This document shows positions 1 to 12,362 of a stretch of DNA of 64,000 nt, piece by piece. Under the pieces are notes generated by a model. That model searched no databases, had not been told where the DNA came from, and was given only the letters and a program-made list of their open reading frames with translations. The stretch comes from Symbiodinium natans (taxonomy: Eukaryota; Sar; Dinophyceae; Suessiales; Symbiodiniaceae): positions 675,918 to 739,917 of the forward strand of contig CAJNDS010002635.1 of NCBI GenBank assembly GCA_905221605.1, given 5' to 3'. Position 1 is the stretch's first letter. Each line of letters opens with the position of its first letter. The translations under genes were made by a program, and so were the position numbers.

Positions 1-365
1 AGTGGGATCCACTTAAACAGAGGACCCGTGCTGGTGTCGTAATTAAACCCCCAAGCATTGGCAACTCGAGCGCTGCAGACGTCCACCTTGGAATCGTCGT
101 CATACCGCTGCGAACCCTGCGGCAGCGAGAGACACGGACTCAGGTATTCAGAGTTGTAGATGTTAGGGTCCCCGCACAGGTGGTGCGAAAGGGCACACGT
201 AGTCAGCATGCAGGTTGGCAAGAATGTTGGAGACTCCTTGCTGCCGAAGCTTCGTGTTTTTATTTTCGAGAGGCTTGCGGTGTGGGGCTACTAATTCAGT
301 TTTGAAGAAATAGACAACAGGCCGCATGGGTGCTGGCGTCGTGCTGTTGTAATATGGGGCCTTAA
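1..365 (-). CDS. Candidate partial gene at the window edge
   Basis: Two minus-strand stretches read well. About 190-365 gives VVYFFKTELVAPHRKPLEN and SNILANLHADYVCPFAP; 1-180 gives GDPNIYNSEYLSPCLSL and VANAWGFNYDTSTGPLFKW, running off the window. The two differ by one reading frame, so a short intron or indel separates them. No family recognised. Confidence 0.35.
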
Positions 366-439
366 TACACTGGAAAAGGTTTTTTTTGTGGGCGGGGGTA
401 TGTAGTATCAAGATAAGGGGGCCCTAAGCGAATACTATT

Positions 440-780
440 AGTATGTATTCCGGCACCGATATGAGCCGTTTTTGGCAGCTACCGGCCCGGCTTCAGTGAT
501 CGGAAGCGGTTCGTCTGCGTCAAATTTTGACATCGCTTCTCCATAGCCTGGGTTGTCATCTGCACGCCTTCTCCGAAGAGCCTCAACCTTGGGGACGAAA
601 TGAACCCTAAAATTGGGGCCATATAACCTATACTATTCTAACTTCTATTAAGGTATATGAACCCTTAACCCTTTTGGGGTTCATTTCGTCCCCAAGGAAG
701 AGGTAGGGTCGGGCTTCTGCACGGTAGACCTCGGTGTACCTCCCACCAAGAATAAAATGGCGAGCTCGGGGCGTCGCCAT
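440..780 (-). CDS. Candidate coding segment interrupted by a family A element
   Basis: Removing the element at 587-697 with one AA duplication joins two stop-free stretches, SSPFYSWWEVHRGL and LEALRRRRADDNPGYGEAM, continuing SKFDADEPLPITEAGPVAA. The joined frame stays open for over 70 codons. No homologue recognised; the neighbourhood could still be intronic. Confidence 0.3.
587..697. mobile_element. Family A TIR element (type copy)
   Basis: 111 bp. Begins CCTTGGGGACGAAATGAACC and ends with its inverse; about 26-bp TIRs around a core with ATATACCCTATACTA and TTAAGGTATA. Flanked by AA on both sides, a 2-bp target duplication. The TIR itself contains CCCTAAA. No coding capacity, so a non-autonomous element. 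Confidence 0.9.
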
Positions 781-883
781 CTACTATTTGCTTAAGAACC
801 CCAGAAGAAAAATGGTAATCCCTATACTATCCTTATAAGGAAGAATACTTTTATATTTTGGGGGGTTCTTAAGCAAATAGTAG
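781..883. mobile_element. Family D element with perfect 22-bp TIRs
   Basis: 103 bp. CTACTATTTGCTTAAGAACC is mirrored exactly at the right end. Relatives: 38665-38770 and 52340-52513, both with an AT microsatellite inside. Confidence 0.85.
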
Positions 884-1429
884 CCGTTGCCAATTTGTGA
901 GTCCGCATCTGCAGACCCTTCGCGACCCGTGCCCTGTTCGGGCAAGCGTACATGCTTCACACCCCCCAAACGAAAATTAGGGTTTAGGGCTTAGTGAACC
1001 CTAAACCCTAAACCCTAAACCCCTTATCGTTTAGGGTTTAGGATTTTCACAAAGCAGACTCTGCTTGAAAACTGCTGGTGTCGTCCGCTTCCAGAGGGTT
1101 TTTCAATCCGCCATCTCATCCGACAGGCGCAATTTTGGAAAGCGTGCTGAGCCCACAGGCCGTCAAGATGCGCGCTCTCCTGCCAAAAATCTGCTTCTCC
1201 AACCTCTCAAGCTCGCAAGGAGAGCAACCCTAAACCCTAAACCCCAAACCAAAAACCCTAAACCCTAAACTCTAAACCCTAAACCCTAAACCCTAGACCC
1301 CAAACCCCAAACCCTAAACCCTCAGCCCTTCCTTGGCTGACCCAAAACTTGGACTTCGGAGCTGGCAAAAACTCGAGCTTGAACTCAAGCTGACCGAATG
1401 AACTCTGAAGGGGTTTAGGGCTTAGGGTG

Positions 1430-1519
1430 TAGGGTATATACTTTAAGATTCAGACCTTAATAGGAATTATAGTAGTATAGGGTATATGGCCCCAAGTGTG
1501 GTTCATTTGGTCCCCAAGG
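1430..1519. mobile_element. Family A, 5'-truncated
   Basis: Keeps the right TIR TTTGGTCCCCAAGG; the left end is replaced by telomere-type repeat. Confidence 0.7.
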
Positions 1520-1721
1520 AACCCGCCCCAAAAGAACCCCCATTGCGCCGGGAGTTCCTTGTGGAGCGGACAAATACGCAACTGCTCCCCTCTCCCCGCC
1601 TCCCACTCTTCAACTAAGTGCTTGCGTTTGCCGCGCGCAGCCCTCAACCCTAAACCCCTAAACCCGAAACCCTAAACCCTGAACCCTAAACCCGAAAACC
1701 TAAACCCTGAACCCTGAACCC

Positions 1722-1812
1722 ACTTGAACCAAATTCGGCTGACGGCCTCGATGAAGATATCCACCGGCTGATGGCCTTTTGCGTCATCGCAGCAGGCCTG
1801 AAGACGCAGGGC
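1722..1812 (-). CDS. Candidate exon
   Basis: Stop-free minus-strand stretch between two telomere-type arrays, including CCDDAKGHQPVDIFIEAVSR. Good amino-acid balance but short. Function unknown. Confidence 0.3.
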
Positions 1813-2589
1813 CCTATAAACCCTAAACCGCTTAAACCCTAGTCCTAAACCCTAAACCCTAAACCCTAAACCCCAAACCCTAAACCCTAGGCCCTAAACC
1901 CTAAACCCTAAACCCTAAACCCTAAACCCTAGGCACCCGAAGCCCCAACATGGCCCAAGACTGTGCTTGCGTTGCACTTAAGGCTGCTGGGCACTCTGCA
2001 GTCTTGGGTCAGAAAGGAACCCAACACGACGCGACGCTGAGGGTTTAGGGTTTAGGGTTTAGGGTTTAGGGTTTAGGGTTTAGGGTTTAGGGTTTAGGGT
2101 TTAGGGTTTAGGGTTTAGGGTTTAGGGTTTAGGGCAAGTTCAATCAATGAGCCGAATCCGTCGGCTCTCATACCTTCTCAGTCTATCCCGGAGGGCCCCA
2201 AGACCTCAAAGAAACCCTAAGCCCTAAACCCTAAACCCTAAACCTAGCGTCTGCATCCACAGTCCGATGGCAGCTTGCAGATGCCCTTACATCCCCCTAC
2301 CACCCCTTTCTAACGGATACCTTTAGGGTTTAGGGTTTAGGGTTTAGGGTTTGGGGTTTAGGGTTTAGGTTTAGGGTTTAGGGTTTGGCGGAACTCCACT
2401 TGGCGCTTGCGATTCAGATGCTGAGCGCGGCACGCAGAAGAAGGAAGCCATGGTGGCGGCTGGAGCAGCCCTAAACCCTAAACCCTAAACCCTAAACCCC
2501 AAACCCGAAACCCTAACCCTAAACCCTAAACCCTAAACCCGAAGCTTCGCTCGAGGAGTCGCTTTGGACTTTGGAAGAGGGCCGCCTTC

Positions 2590-2900
2590 ACTTGGGGACT
2601 CAGTGAACCCTGTTTAAGGGTTCATGGCACCGTAAAAAGGGAGTTCTGGTGGTATAGGGTAGAAGTGAACCTAAGGGTTCATGGTACCTTAAAAGGGAAC
2701 TCTGGTAGTTTAGGGTAGAAGTGAACCCTAACAGCTTTCTAAGGGTTCTAAGGGTTCATGGTACCTTAAAAGGGAACTCTGGTAGTATAGGGTAGAAGTG
2801 AACACTAACAGGGTTCTAAGGGTTCATGGTACCTTAAAAGGGAACTATGGTGGTATAGGGTATAGGACCCCAATTCTAGGGTTCACTCGATCCCCCAAGG
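2590..2900. mobile_element. Family A copy with internal tandem expansion
   Basis: Ends match family A (CTTGGGGACT and ATCCCCCAAGG) but about 60-80 bp of core (GGTTCATGGTACCTTAAAAG) is repeated four times. Confidence 0.8.
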
Positions 2901-3151
2901 TTCAAGGGGGGTGAAACGAAATCGACTGGCAGGTGCTCTCTCTGAGAGGCTGTGTCTAACGCAAATTTATGGGCTGGTCTCTGCTTGTGGACATGCTCCT
3001 TTTTGCTTGCTCTTGCTTGCTCTTGCGGCGCTGCCCAAACACGTCCTTAATCACAAAGTGTCTGTGCTGATTGGGCCCAAATCGCCACGAAGCAGCTTCC
3101 GGATGTCGAGGTCTGGTCAGGTAGCATGTGGTCATGCAGCAAGTCATGTGA

Positions 3152-3250
3152 GGGGGTTTCCGAAATTCAAAAATTCCCTTATTGAGGGGTCCTTATTCTA
3201 AGGGAATCCGACTATTTGGGGGTCTATATTAGCGGTCCCCAAATTCGTAA
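3152..3250. mobile_element. Family C element
   Basis: TTTCCGAAATT at one end and GGGAATCCGACTATTTGGGG at the other. Related copies near 6295-6377, 9233-9330, 10968-11023, 14553-14622, 23587-23640, 30800-30900, 34980-35052 and 62390-62470, sharing GGTACCTTA and TCCTACTATTTGGGG. Confidence 0.7.
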
Positions 3251-4755
3251 ACTCCTAGGTAGTCATGCAGAACCTTTCGACCCAAGCTCTCTCCATCAGT
3301 TGAATGCGACGTAACATGGCCTCGCTGGAGAAACCCTCAGGAGCAAGGGTTTAGGGTTTAGGGTTTAGGGTTTAGGGTTTAGGGTTTAGGGTTTAGGGTT
3401 TAGGGTTTAGGGTTAGGGTTAGGGTTTACTCTGAACAAGAGCCTAATGCAAGCGCTCCTTGGGGCCCAAACCCTAAACCCTAAACCCTAAACCCTAAACC
3501 CTAAACCCTAAACCCTAAACCCTAAACCCTAAACCCTAAACCCTAAACCCTAAACCCTAAACCCTAAACCCTAACCCTAAACCCTAAACCCTATAGAGGG
3601 TTTGTGGTCCTTATGAATATGGGTTCGAGTGGTATAGTCTTCGGGTGGTTACAAGAACCCTGAAAAGGAGGTACAAGTAAGGGGCATAAGGGCCCATACA
3701 ACTATCCTTAGACGATATGAAGTAGGGTATATGTTTCTTGTATCCCCAAAAGGACACCCAACATATACACTCACCAATACGAGAAAGGAACCATATATAC
3801 ACTCACCAAAAACGGTAATATGAACCCTGCTTCATATAGGAGATATGATATATACATATATACATATACACATATATAGCATATAGTATATGGTATATAT
3901 AGGGTATCTGACCCAATGTTGGGGCTGATCTTGGTCCGCAAGGCACTTACCTGATCCACCTGGAATGTCACACACACCGAGGTGCGGTAGTCAACGGCCA
4001 CAACGAGAACGCCAGCCTCTGCCTTAAGATCAGTTTAGGGTTTAGGGTTTAGGGTCTAGGGTTTAGGGTTTAGGGTATAGGGCCGTATAGGGTCTAGAAC
4101 CGTCAGAACACACCAACACCAGGACAAGACTCGACTCACAACCATGCCATGCCAGTCTCAGTCGGCAAGACCAGGGCAAGATGCAAGAAGGCACGCTGTA
4201 CTTTTTACCTGTGGGCAGTTATAAAAACCTTACTAAACCCCAAACCCAAACCCTAAACCCTAAACCCTACACCTCAAACCCTACACCCTAAACCCTAAAC
4301 CCTAAACCCTAAACCCAAACCCCCTCTCTCCTTGCCCCGGAAGCTTCGGCTGCGTGGTTGCCAAGGCGCAAGGCGGACTGCAAGAAGCACGTTCCACAGC
4401 CTGTACGATTGCCAAGGGTTTAGGGTTGAGGGCAAGGAACGGCCATGTACTGCCGTGCATGTACTGTACTGCCTCACTGCAAAGTAGTACGCGTTCCTTG
4501 AGGCACAAAACAGACACGTGTCGGGTTCGAGCATTGCGCAAGCAAGCAAGCCCTAAGCCCTAAGCCCTAAGCCCTAAGCCCTAAACCCTAAACCCTAAAC
4601 CCTAAACCCTAAACCCTAAACCCTAAACCCTAAACCCTAACAAGCAAGCAAGCAAGCAAGCAAGCAAGCGAGCGCCTGTGTCCGATGGTCCATGCTCCGC
4701 CCATGACAGCAACAACGACAGGCCGTGGTCCAGCAGCAGCGGTCTGCGCCCACAA

Positions 4756-5300
4756 CTCTAGAAGGGTTTAGAGTTCATAGAACCTTATATGCGGGTTACA
4801 GTATGAGACTCTGAAAGGGTTTAGGGTTCATAGAATGTCATCGAATCTTAAATAGAGGTTATGGTATAAGGCTCAAGAAGGGTTTTGGATTCATAGAACC
4901 TTACGTAGGGGTTGTAGTACAAGACTCGAAAAGGGCTTAGGCTTAGGGTTCATCGAGCCTTAAAACAGGGTTCTAGTATAAGACTCTATAGGGTGTAGGG
5001 TTCATAGAACCTTATATAGGGGCATAGGGGTTATAGTATAAGACTCTAAAAGGGTTTGGGGTTCCAGGGGTTGTAGTAGAAGACTCTGAAAGGGTTTGGG
5101 GTTCATAGAACCCTACATAGGGGTGATAGTATAAGACTCTAAAAGGGTTTGGGGTTCATAGAACCTGACATAGGGGTTACGGTTATAGTATAAGACTCTA
5201 AAAAAGGTTTAGGGTTCATAGAACCTTAAATAGAAGTTAGAGTATAGGACTCCAAAAAGGGTTTAGGGTTCATAGCACCTTTAATGGGGGTTATAGTCGT
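4756..5300. repeat. Tandem array of a family A-like core
   Basis: About nine ~55-60-bp units of GGGTTCATAGAACCTTA ... TATAGTATAAGACTCT. The unit resembles the centre of family A. Confidence 0.85.
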
Positions 5301-5409
5301 TTAGGGTTTAGGGCTCAGGGTTTAGGGTTTAGGGTTTAGGGTTTAGGGTTTAGGGTTTAGGGCATATAAGGGGCGTACTCGAAGCAGGATGGGAAGGGAG
5401 CAGATTCTG

Positions 5410-5644
5410 CCTTTGGGGCCAGATGAGCCCTAAAATTGGGGGGGTCTTGTCATATACCCTATACTACTAGGGCTTTAGGGTTTAGGGTTCGTTTAGGGTT
5501 CTAGGGTCTAGGGTCTAGGGTCTAGGGTTTAGGGTTTAGGGTTTAGGGTTTAGGGTTTAGTGTTTAGGGTTCAGGGTCTGAAACGCCGAATATGAAGGTA
5601 TATGAACAATCCACCCCTTCAGGGTTCATAATTGGTTCTCTAGG
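5410..5644. mobile_element. Family A split by a telomere-type array
   Basis: Left half ends at ATATACCCTATACTACTA, then about 110 bp of TTTAGGG-type repeat, then the right half from GAAGGTATATGAAC. Confidence 0.75.
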
Positions 5645-5952
5645 GAGTCTGCACACAACTGTTCAGAACTGCTTCAGTCTTTACGTTGCCTCCGTCGGAT
5701 AGTAGACGTCAAGCAACTGGCGGGCCCTTAGTGAGACTGAGAGGGCGCAAGAAGTGCTGCCAAGTGGGGCTATCCTTCAACAAAAAAGGCCTCAAAATCT
5801 GAAGCCCCTGAAGTGTACACCAAAACCCATCCCCCAAAACAGCAAGTGCGGTACAACCCCATATATTGGTGGAACTCAAAACCCCCTCGCCCCCGGAAGC
5901 AAAGAGAGCCTTCAGACGTGAAACCCTAAACCATAAGCCAGAAGCCCTAAGC

Positions 5953-6104
5953 CCTACACCCTACACCCTACACCCTACACCCTACACCCTACACCCTACA
6001 CCCTACACCCTAAACCCTAAACCCTAAACCCTAAACCCTAAACCCTAAACCCTAAACCCTAAACCCTAAACCCTAAACCCTAAACCCTAAACCCTAAACC
6101 CTAG
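5953..6104 (-). repeat. (CCCTACA)n block followed by CCCTAAA
   Basis: Eight CCCTACA units switch abruptly to about 14 CCCTAAA units. Confidence 0.95.
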
Positions 6105-6695
6105 ACCCTACCTAAACCCTAAACCTCTGAGCTCAGATGCTTGGGGCCGTAGGCCACTGCGCGGGCGATGCGCCTTAGCTTCTGATCTCTCTGGGAGGGC
6201 TATTGGGGATTTGCGAAATAGGGAACCCCTGTGCGGGGTTAGGGTTTAGGGTTCAGGGTTTAGGGTTTAGGGTTTAGGGTTTAGGGTTTAGCGGACCCCG
6301 AAAATAGACCCCCAAATAGCAGGATTCCCTTGTGATAAGGGCCCTAGTAAGGTACCCTCATCTCGGAAATCCACCCCATCGAGGATGAAACAAGTTGGAC
6401 TTAAGAACAGAGGGTTGTTTTTACGGGTTTTTAGGCTGTTTTTGTACCCTAAACCCTGAAGCCTAAACACTAAACCCTAAATCCTTATGAACTGGGTGGT
6501 GTTAAGGGTGTTTTTGCTTACATTACAGGTTGAGGGTTTGTGTTTTTGGCCCTTGAGGTGTTAAGGTTTGAAGGGCTTTTTGTACGGCTTGAGGGATCGT
6601 TTTCGTTCGGCTTTCGAGGGTTTGGTTCTGCAGGAGAGTTTAAACCCCTAAGCCCTAATCCCTAAACCCTAAACCCTAGGGTTTTTGTTGGGGAA

Positions 6696-6807
6696 GTTTG
6701 GGGACCAATTATGTGCCCTAAAATTGGGGTCATATACCTGACTACTAGACTTCCTATTGCGGTCTATGGACCATAAAACCCTTCTAGGGTTCATTTCGGC
6801 CCCAAGG
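6696..6807. mobile_element. Family A copy
   Basis: 112 bp, complete core, left end GTTTGGGGACC, right end CGGCCCCAAGG. Confidence 0.85.
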
Positions 6808-8646
6808 AAAGTGGCGGTTTGAGGGTGGGATGAGCTGAGGGTTTCAACTGAGGCAAGGACGGGCTGCGGAAGTAGAACCAGCCGATTCGCAAACAAGCTG
6901 GAAGGATTACAAGAGCCTGGGCGCCCAGGGACCACAAAGGTTTAGGGTTTCAGGATTTAGGGTTTAGGGTTTAGGCTTTGGGCTTTCGGCGTTAGGCTTT
7001 AGGCGTTAGGCTTTAGGCTTTATCATTCAAACGGTCAGGGGTATTTCTTAATAAGAGTACTTCTCACAGCATAATAGTGAGTATAGATAGCGGAGAGTGG
7101 TAATAGAAAATGTGTCGGACAAATTAGAAGAATATTGGATTTTTCAGAAGAATATTGGAATACTTTGGAAAATTTTGAAGAAACGAGGATATCTGAAAAA
7201 AAAAACAAGAATCTTGAGAAGCGAAAACTTGAAGAGCTTGAGACTGCGGGGACGAGTGAAGAACAGCCAAAGTTTAGGCTATAGGCTTTAGGCGCACAGG
7301 GCAAAGCGGCAAAGCTTGGGGTACAAAGGAATCCTAAGATGGCAACAAAAAACCTTGTACGATACTGGGACCCTAAACCCTAAACCCTAAACCCCAAACC
7401 CTAAACCCTAAACCCCAAACCCTAAACCCTATCAGGATTTTTTGGGTCCACAAGGTAAGGGGCGATAAACCGAGAAAGCGCGTGAGTTTTGAACTTGCGC
7501 ATTCTCTGAGCGCGCTGCTGACGCACCTCCGTCTTCCAAAATTCAGGGTTTAGGGTTTGGAGCTTCTCGTTTTGTCAGTCAGAGTGAGATCTCAGCAAAA
7601 GCTGCACAAGTGCCAGTTTTCCCAGGAGTTGACTTGAAGGCTCAGACGCATCACGCCGAGTAGAAAACTCCAACCTAGACATCCCTGGGAGCCTATCGAC
7701 CGTTATCTCTTCACCAATGGGGTGACTTGATTGAAACCACCCCATCGCCCGGCAGAGGCTTTCACAGGAAGCTTTGAAACCTTCCTAACTCCCCAAGCGA
7801 CCAAAGGCTGGACACCAGACGCATAGCTCTCTCGACGACTGGACTCAACACTGGCGCAGCACGAGTGACTTTGACCAGGGACGAAATCGGTCTACTGAGA
7901 ACGCCGGTGCACAGATTTGCGGTTAAGCTCAAGGGCTCTTGGCTCAAGGGAGGCAGATCAGGTTGGTTCCATGGTACGATTCCTACCTAAGGCCCACTTA
8001 CCAAAGCTTCTGAAGATTTTGAGCCAGGCAGCAAAAGCCACCAAACGCAGCCCCTGCACCTAGGACCGATGTGCAGCGGTGGGAAGGACGGAACACGGTT
8101 TAGGGTTTAGGGTTCAGGGTTTAGGGTTCAGGGTTTAGGGTTTAGGGTTTAGGGTTTAGGGTTTAGGGTTTAGGGTTTAGGGTTTAGGGTTTAGGGTTTA
8201 GGGTTTAGGACTTCCGGAAACATGATGTGGGGGTTTGATTGACCATGCCGGGGGGCCTTTTTGAAGGTACCCTAAACACCGCAACGCCGTAAGGTATCCA
8301 TGCTAATTTCTCGGGATCAGACTTGGGGTTTAGGGTTTAGGGTTTAGGGTTTAGGGTTTAGGGTTTAGGTCCCATCATCACAATCCAGAAAACCACCTCC
8401 CCCCCACCCCCACCCACCCCGCTCGACATTGGAAATGTCACGGAGGGCGCCACGCTAGCCCTAAACCCTAAACCCTAAAACCCAAACCCTAAACCCTAAA
8501 CCCTAAACCCTAAACAATGAACCCTGAACCCTAAACCCTAAACCCCAAACCCCGAACCCTAAACCCTAAACCCTAGCGCTAGGGGCCCGGCCAGCAAGTT
8601 CAAGCTGAATCGAACCTCGGGAGCTCAGGCTCGAGCTGCTCGCTAT

Positions 8647-9095
8647 TGGGTTTAGGGTTGGGTTTAGGGTTTAGGGTTTAGGGTTTAGGGTTTAGGGTTT
8701 AGGGTTTAGGGTTTAGGGTTTAGGGTTTAGGGTTTAGGGTTTAGGGTTTAGGGTTTAGGGTTTAGGGTTTAGGGTTTAGGGTTTAGTTTAGGGTTTAGGG
8801 TTTAGGGTTTAGGGTTTAGGGTTTAGGGTTTAGGGTTTAGGGTTTAGGGTTTAGGGTTTAGGGTTTAGGTTTAGGGTTAGGGTTTAGGGTTTAGGGTTTG
8901 GGTTTAGGGTTTAGGGTTTAGGGTTTAGGGTTTAGGGTTTAGGGTTTAGGGTTTGGGTTTTAGGTTTAGGGTTTAGGGTTTTTAGGGTTTGGGGTTTGGG
9001 GTTTAGGGTTTAGGGTTTAGGGTTTAGGGTTTAGGGTTTAGGGTTTAGGGTTTAGGGTTTAGGGTTTAGGGTTCAGCGTTTAGGGTTTAGGGCTT
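8647..9095 (+). repeat. Long TTTAGGG array
   Basis: About 450 bp, the longest array in the window, roughly 60 units with a few TTTGGGG and 6-mer slips. Confidence 0.95.
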
Positions 9096-10016
9096 ATAGG
9101 GCGAAGCTACAAGGGAAGGCGGGTATATTTGCCACAAATTATAAGGCCCTTTTTGTGTGGGGTCCTTCGTCTAAGCGTGCCGTACTACGTCCCAAAAAAG
9201 ACCCTATATGCTGGAGAGGGTTCACGAACATAGGGGAACCCCGATTTAGATCCCTACTATTTAGTAGGACCCCCTAATAAGAAGGACCCCAGTAAGGTAC
9301 CCCGAATTTCGGAAACCCTAGACCCGAAACCCTAAAGCCTAAACCCCGAATTTCGGGAACGAAACGACCCCTAACATTAGGGCCATATCCCTATGCTACC
9401 ATAACTCCTATTCAGGTATGTGAAATCGGCGCAGGGTTCCCAGAAAGAATTTCAGCCGAGAGAGTGTCCAGATCAGCTTTGGGGCGGTTTAGGGTTTAGG
9501 GTTAGGGTTTAGGGTTGAGGGTTTAGGGTTCAGGGTTCAGGGTAGGTGCAAGGAGCAGCCTAAGTCTGATAACGATAACTTCTTCGAAGTTCCACATAAC
9601 AAGAAACCCTAAACCCTAAGCCCCAAAGGCCCTCAACCCTTAAACCCTAAACCCTTAAACCCAAAAACCCTCAACCCTTAAATCTTCAACCCTTAAGCCC
9701 TATAACCCTTAAACCCACCAGTTCAAAACGCGGCTCAGAGCGGCCAGTCGCCAGACCCTCATCACAAAGTCGGGAATCTCAGATGCACCTCGGTACTTTC
9801 GGGCGCTCTCTCTTGCCGGCTCTCTACACTCCTTGGTTTAGGATTTCTACCTTATACCTATAGGGTTTAAGGAGTTCCTGTAGGTTCCGAAGTTCGTCCG
9901 GATGCACTGTATGCAACTCAACCGTGTCACGTCAACTGAGCTTCGTGGTCAGGTCAGCAACTAGAACACCAGGCTCTCATACGGAGCTCACTACTGTACG
10001 TAACCAAACGGCGGCA

Positions 10017-10530
10017 TCAAGCTACCACCACTTGGGGTGAGCAGTTGGAGGGCACGAGCACACCAGGAGTAGTTGTGTCCGGCTTGCCCTCCAGCGCACA
10101 ACGATGAGCAACAGTGCGGCGCATGAGCTCATCGTACTGAACGACGCTCACGAATCCGAGCCAAGGCGCTGTAAGGGCTGCCGCCCGCTCGGCCCTCGCA
10201 GCCTTCACGTGCAGTGCTGTGATTGTCACATGTTTGGAAACTAAATGAACCCTAAACGGGTTGAGGGTTCATATGCCTTAATAGGAATTATAGCAGTAGA
10301 GTATATGACCCGAATTTTTAGGGGTTCATTTCGCCCCCAAGGATTGCGGACCTCAAGGCGACACTCTCCCGGCGCACGTAGCTAAGCTGGAGTCGCGCAC
10401 GGCCCCTGAACGATCCTGACCCTGTGAAAAAGTGGAGTCTCAAAACAACCTCTGGATCTCCTAAACCCAAACACCTTCTGAACCGCCTGCAGCACAGCGC
10501 ATTCGGCGGCCACATCGCGAAAGGCTCCTG
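10017..10530 (-). CDS. Candidate coding segments flanking a family A element
   Basis: Removing 10232-10342 with one AT duplication keeps one frame across the junction, into ALHVKAARAERAAALTAP, WLGFVSVVQYDELMRRTV and EGKPDTTTPGVLVPSN, ending at TGA near 10017. Upstream of the element the same frame meets a TAG, so that part is less certain. Family unknown. Confidence 0.35.
10232..10342. mobile_element. Family A copy, AT target duplication
   Basis: 111 bp, decayed left TIR GTTTGGAAAC, intact right TIR, AT on both sides. Confidence 0.85.
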
Positions 10531-10999
10531 CAACAAAAGACTCCTTAAGTGAAGGGCTTGCTCAGCGAAGATGGTCCTTAAACCCCAAACCCTTCACCTT
10601 AACCCTAAACCCTAAACCCTACACCCTAAACCTTATAAACCCTAAACCCTAGCCCTAACCCTAAACCCAAAACCCTAAACTCCAAACCTGAACAGATCTG
10701 CAGAAGCACGCTGCGAACACTAAAGCCCGCAGGCCTCGGTGGCTGACAAGAAACCAGCCGGACCTGCTCAGGGTTTAGGGTTTAGGGTTTAGGGTTTAGG
10801 GTTCAGGGTTCAGGGTTTAGGGTTTAGGGTTTAGGGTTTAGGGTTTAGGGTGCTCAGGGTTGCTCAGGGTTGCTCGGGCTTCCACGGTCAGAAGCACATG
10901 GGCATTTCCCAAGATAGGGGTTTAGGGTTTAGGGCTTAGGAGTCCATGTACCCCAAGTAGAATAGAATCCCCCGCCCTCCCCCAAAAAACTCCCAAAGA

Positions 11000-12100
11000 A
11001 GGTTCCCCCAGTTTCGGAAATCCACATATCTTGGAGTCGTGGGGACCCGGCTTGGCTGTTGCAGAATGCTTCAGGCGTCTTCGCTGTCACTGTCACGAAT
11101 GAGACGGCACGGCCAGTGGGCACATGCGGGCGTGCCTCATCACCGTAAACCGTCTTGGCGCTCATGGCAACCCGAAACCCTAAACCCTAAACCCTAAACC
11201 CTAAACCCTAAACCCTAAGCCATCCGAAACACCGGCCTTTGGAAGAGTTTCGGTGGTGCTCGTGACGCAGGGCAAGAGGGTCATGGCCTGGAGGCATTGC
11301 GGCGCACACACGGAGTTTCGGGTTTAGGGTTTAGAGGTTTAGGGTTTAGGGTTTAGAGGCTTAGGGTTTAGGGTTTAGGGTTTAGAGGCTTAGGGCTTAG
11401 GGTTTAGGGTTTAGGGAACTCCAGCATGCTTCAGCATGCTCATGACTAGGGCGCATGGGCTGCATGGGGGGTAACAGATTCAAGACTTCATCAACTTCCT
11501 CTCCCAAACATCCAGGCTGCAAAGCTTGGCGCCGCAACGCTAAGCTGGGGGCGATGGGCAGCAGCCGCCAAGAAGCGGTAGCGTTCGTGGTCAAATCTCT
11601 GCTGCAATGCTTTGGGGCTCTGCTCTGGATTGCTCAGCTCTTCGATTCTCCATGCCTCAATGTAGCTCAGAGCAAAAAGCCTGCGAGTGGTTTAGGGTTT
11701 AGGGTTGAGGGGTTAGGGTTTGGGGTTTAGGGTTTAGGGTTTAGGGTTTAGGGTTTAGGGTTTAGGGTTTAGGGTTTAGGGTTTAGGGTCATTTTGCCAG
11801 AGCGCCTCACAATAAGCTCGACTGTTCCAGAGATTTCAGGCAACATGAGTTGACGATGATCAACTGCCAAGTGCCGGCCTCAAACCGGACTGCCGAGCCC
11901 TAAACCCTAAACCCTAAACCCTAAACCCTAAACCCCAAACCCGAAACCCGAAACCCTAAACCCTAAACCCTGAGGGGCCCCTGCGCAGCATTGGACACCG
12001 CCGCACGCTGCATGGGCGTCAGCGCCGCGACGAGGTTCGCGACCTCTTCCTTCTCGTGGCCTGGCTCTGCCTGTGGGTTGGGGGGGTTTAGGGTTTAGGG
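11000..12100 (-). CDS. Candidate exons between telomere-type arrays
   Basis: Three minus-strand segments look coding. 11985-12080 has GHEKEEVANLVAALTPMQRA; 11500-11690 has LFALSYIEAWRIEELSNPEQ and ALQQRFDHERYRFLAAAAHR, closed by two TGA codons; 11030-11167 has TVYGDEARPHVPTGRAVSF. Spacers contain CCCTAAA arrays and a family C element. Probably one unidentified gene, together with 12276-12338. Confidence 0.4.
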
Positions 12101-12275
12101 TTTAGGGTTTACGTAGGGTTGCAAAACGAACTATCAAGGACCCCCGATATGAACGCTTGTTGATGTTGGCTCTGGGGGGGGGGGGCCATCATTCATGCCT
12201 CTACTTCCTATTAAGGCATTTTGCATGAACCCTAAACCCTAAACCCTGAACCCTTTGGTTTGGGGAGTCCTGGAC

Positions 12276-12338
12276 AAATTTCAGTGTGTCGGCCTTGACC
12301 TCGGCGTCGCAGGCCTCGTCTGCCTCGGCAGCGTCAGT
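12276..12338 (-). CDS. Candidate exon, acidic
   Basis: 63 nt, 21 codons between CCCCAAG|A and TTT|GTCC, encoding DAAEADEACDAEVKADTLKF. Splice signals, phase and composition all fit an exon. Upstream is a family A copy (12363-12472) with AA duplications. Confidence 0.45.
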
Positions 12339-12362
12339 CTTGGGGACCGATTCTGAACTCAA

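Noticed and set aside
8647-9095. True chromosome end
   Set aside because: The array is flanked by unique sequence and opposite-strand arrays on both sides; no terminal orientation bias.
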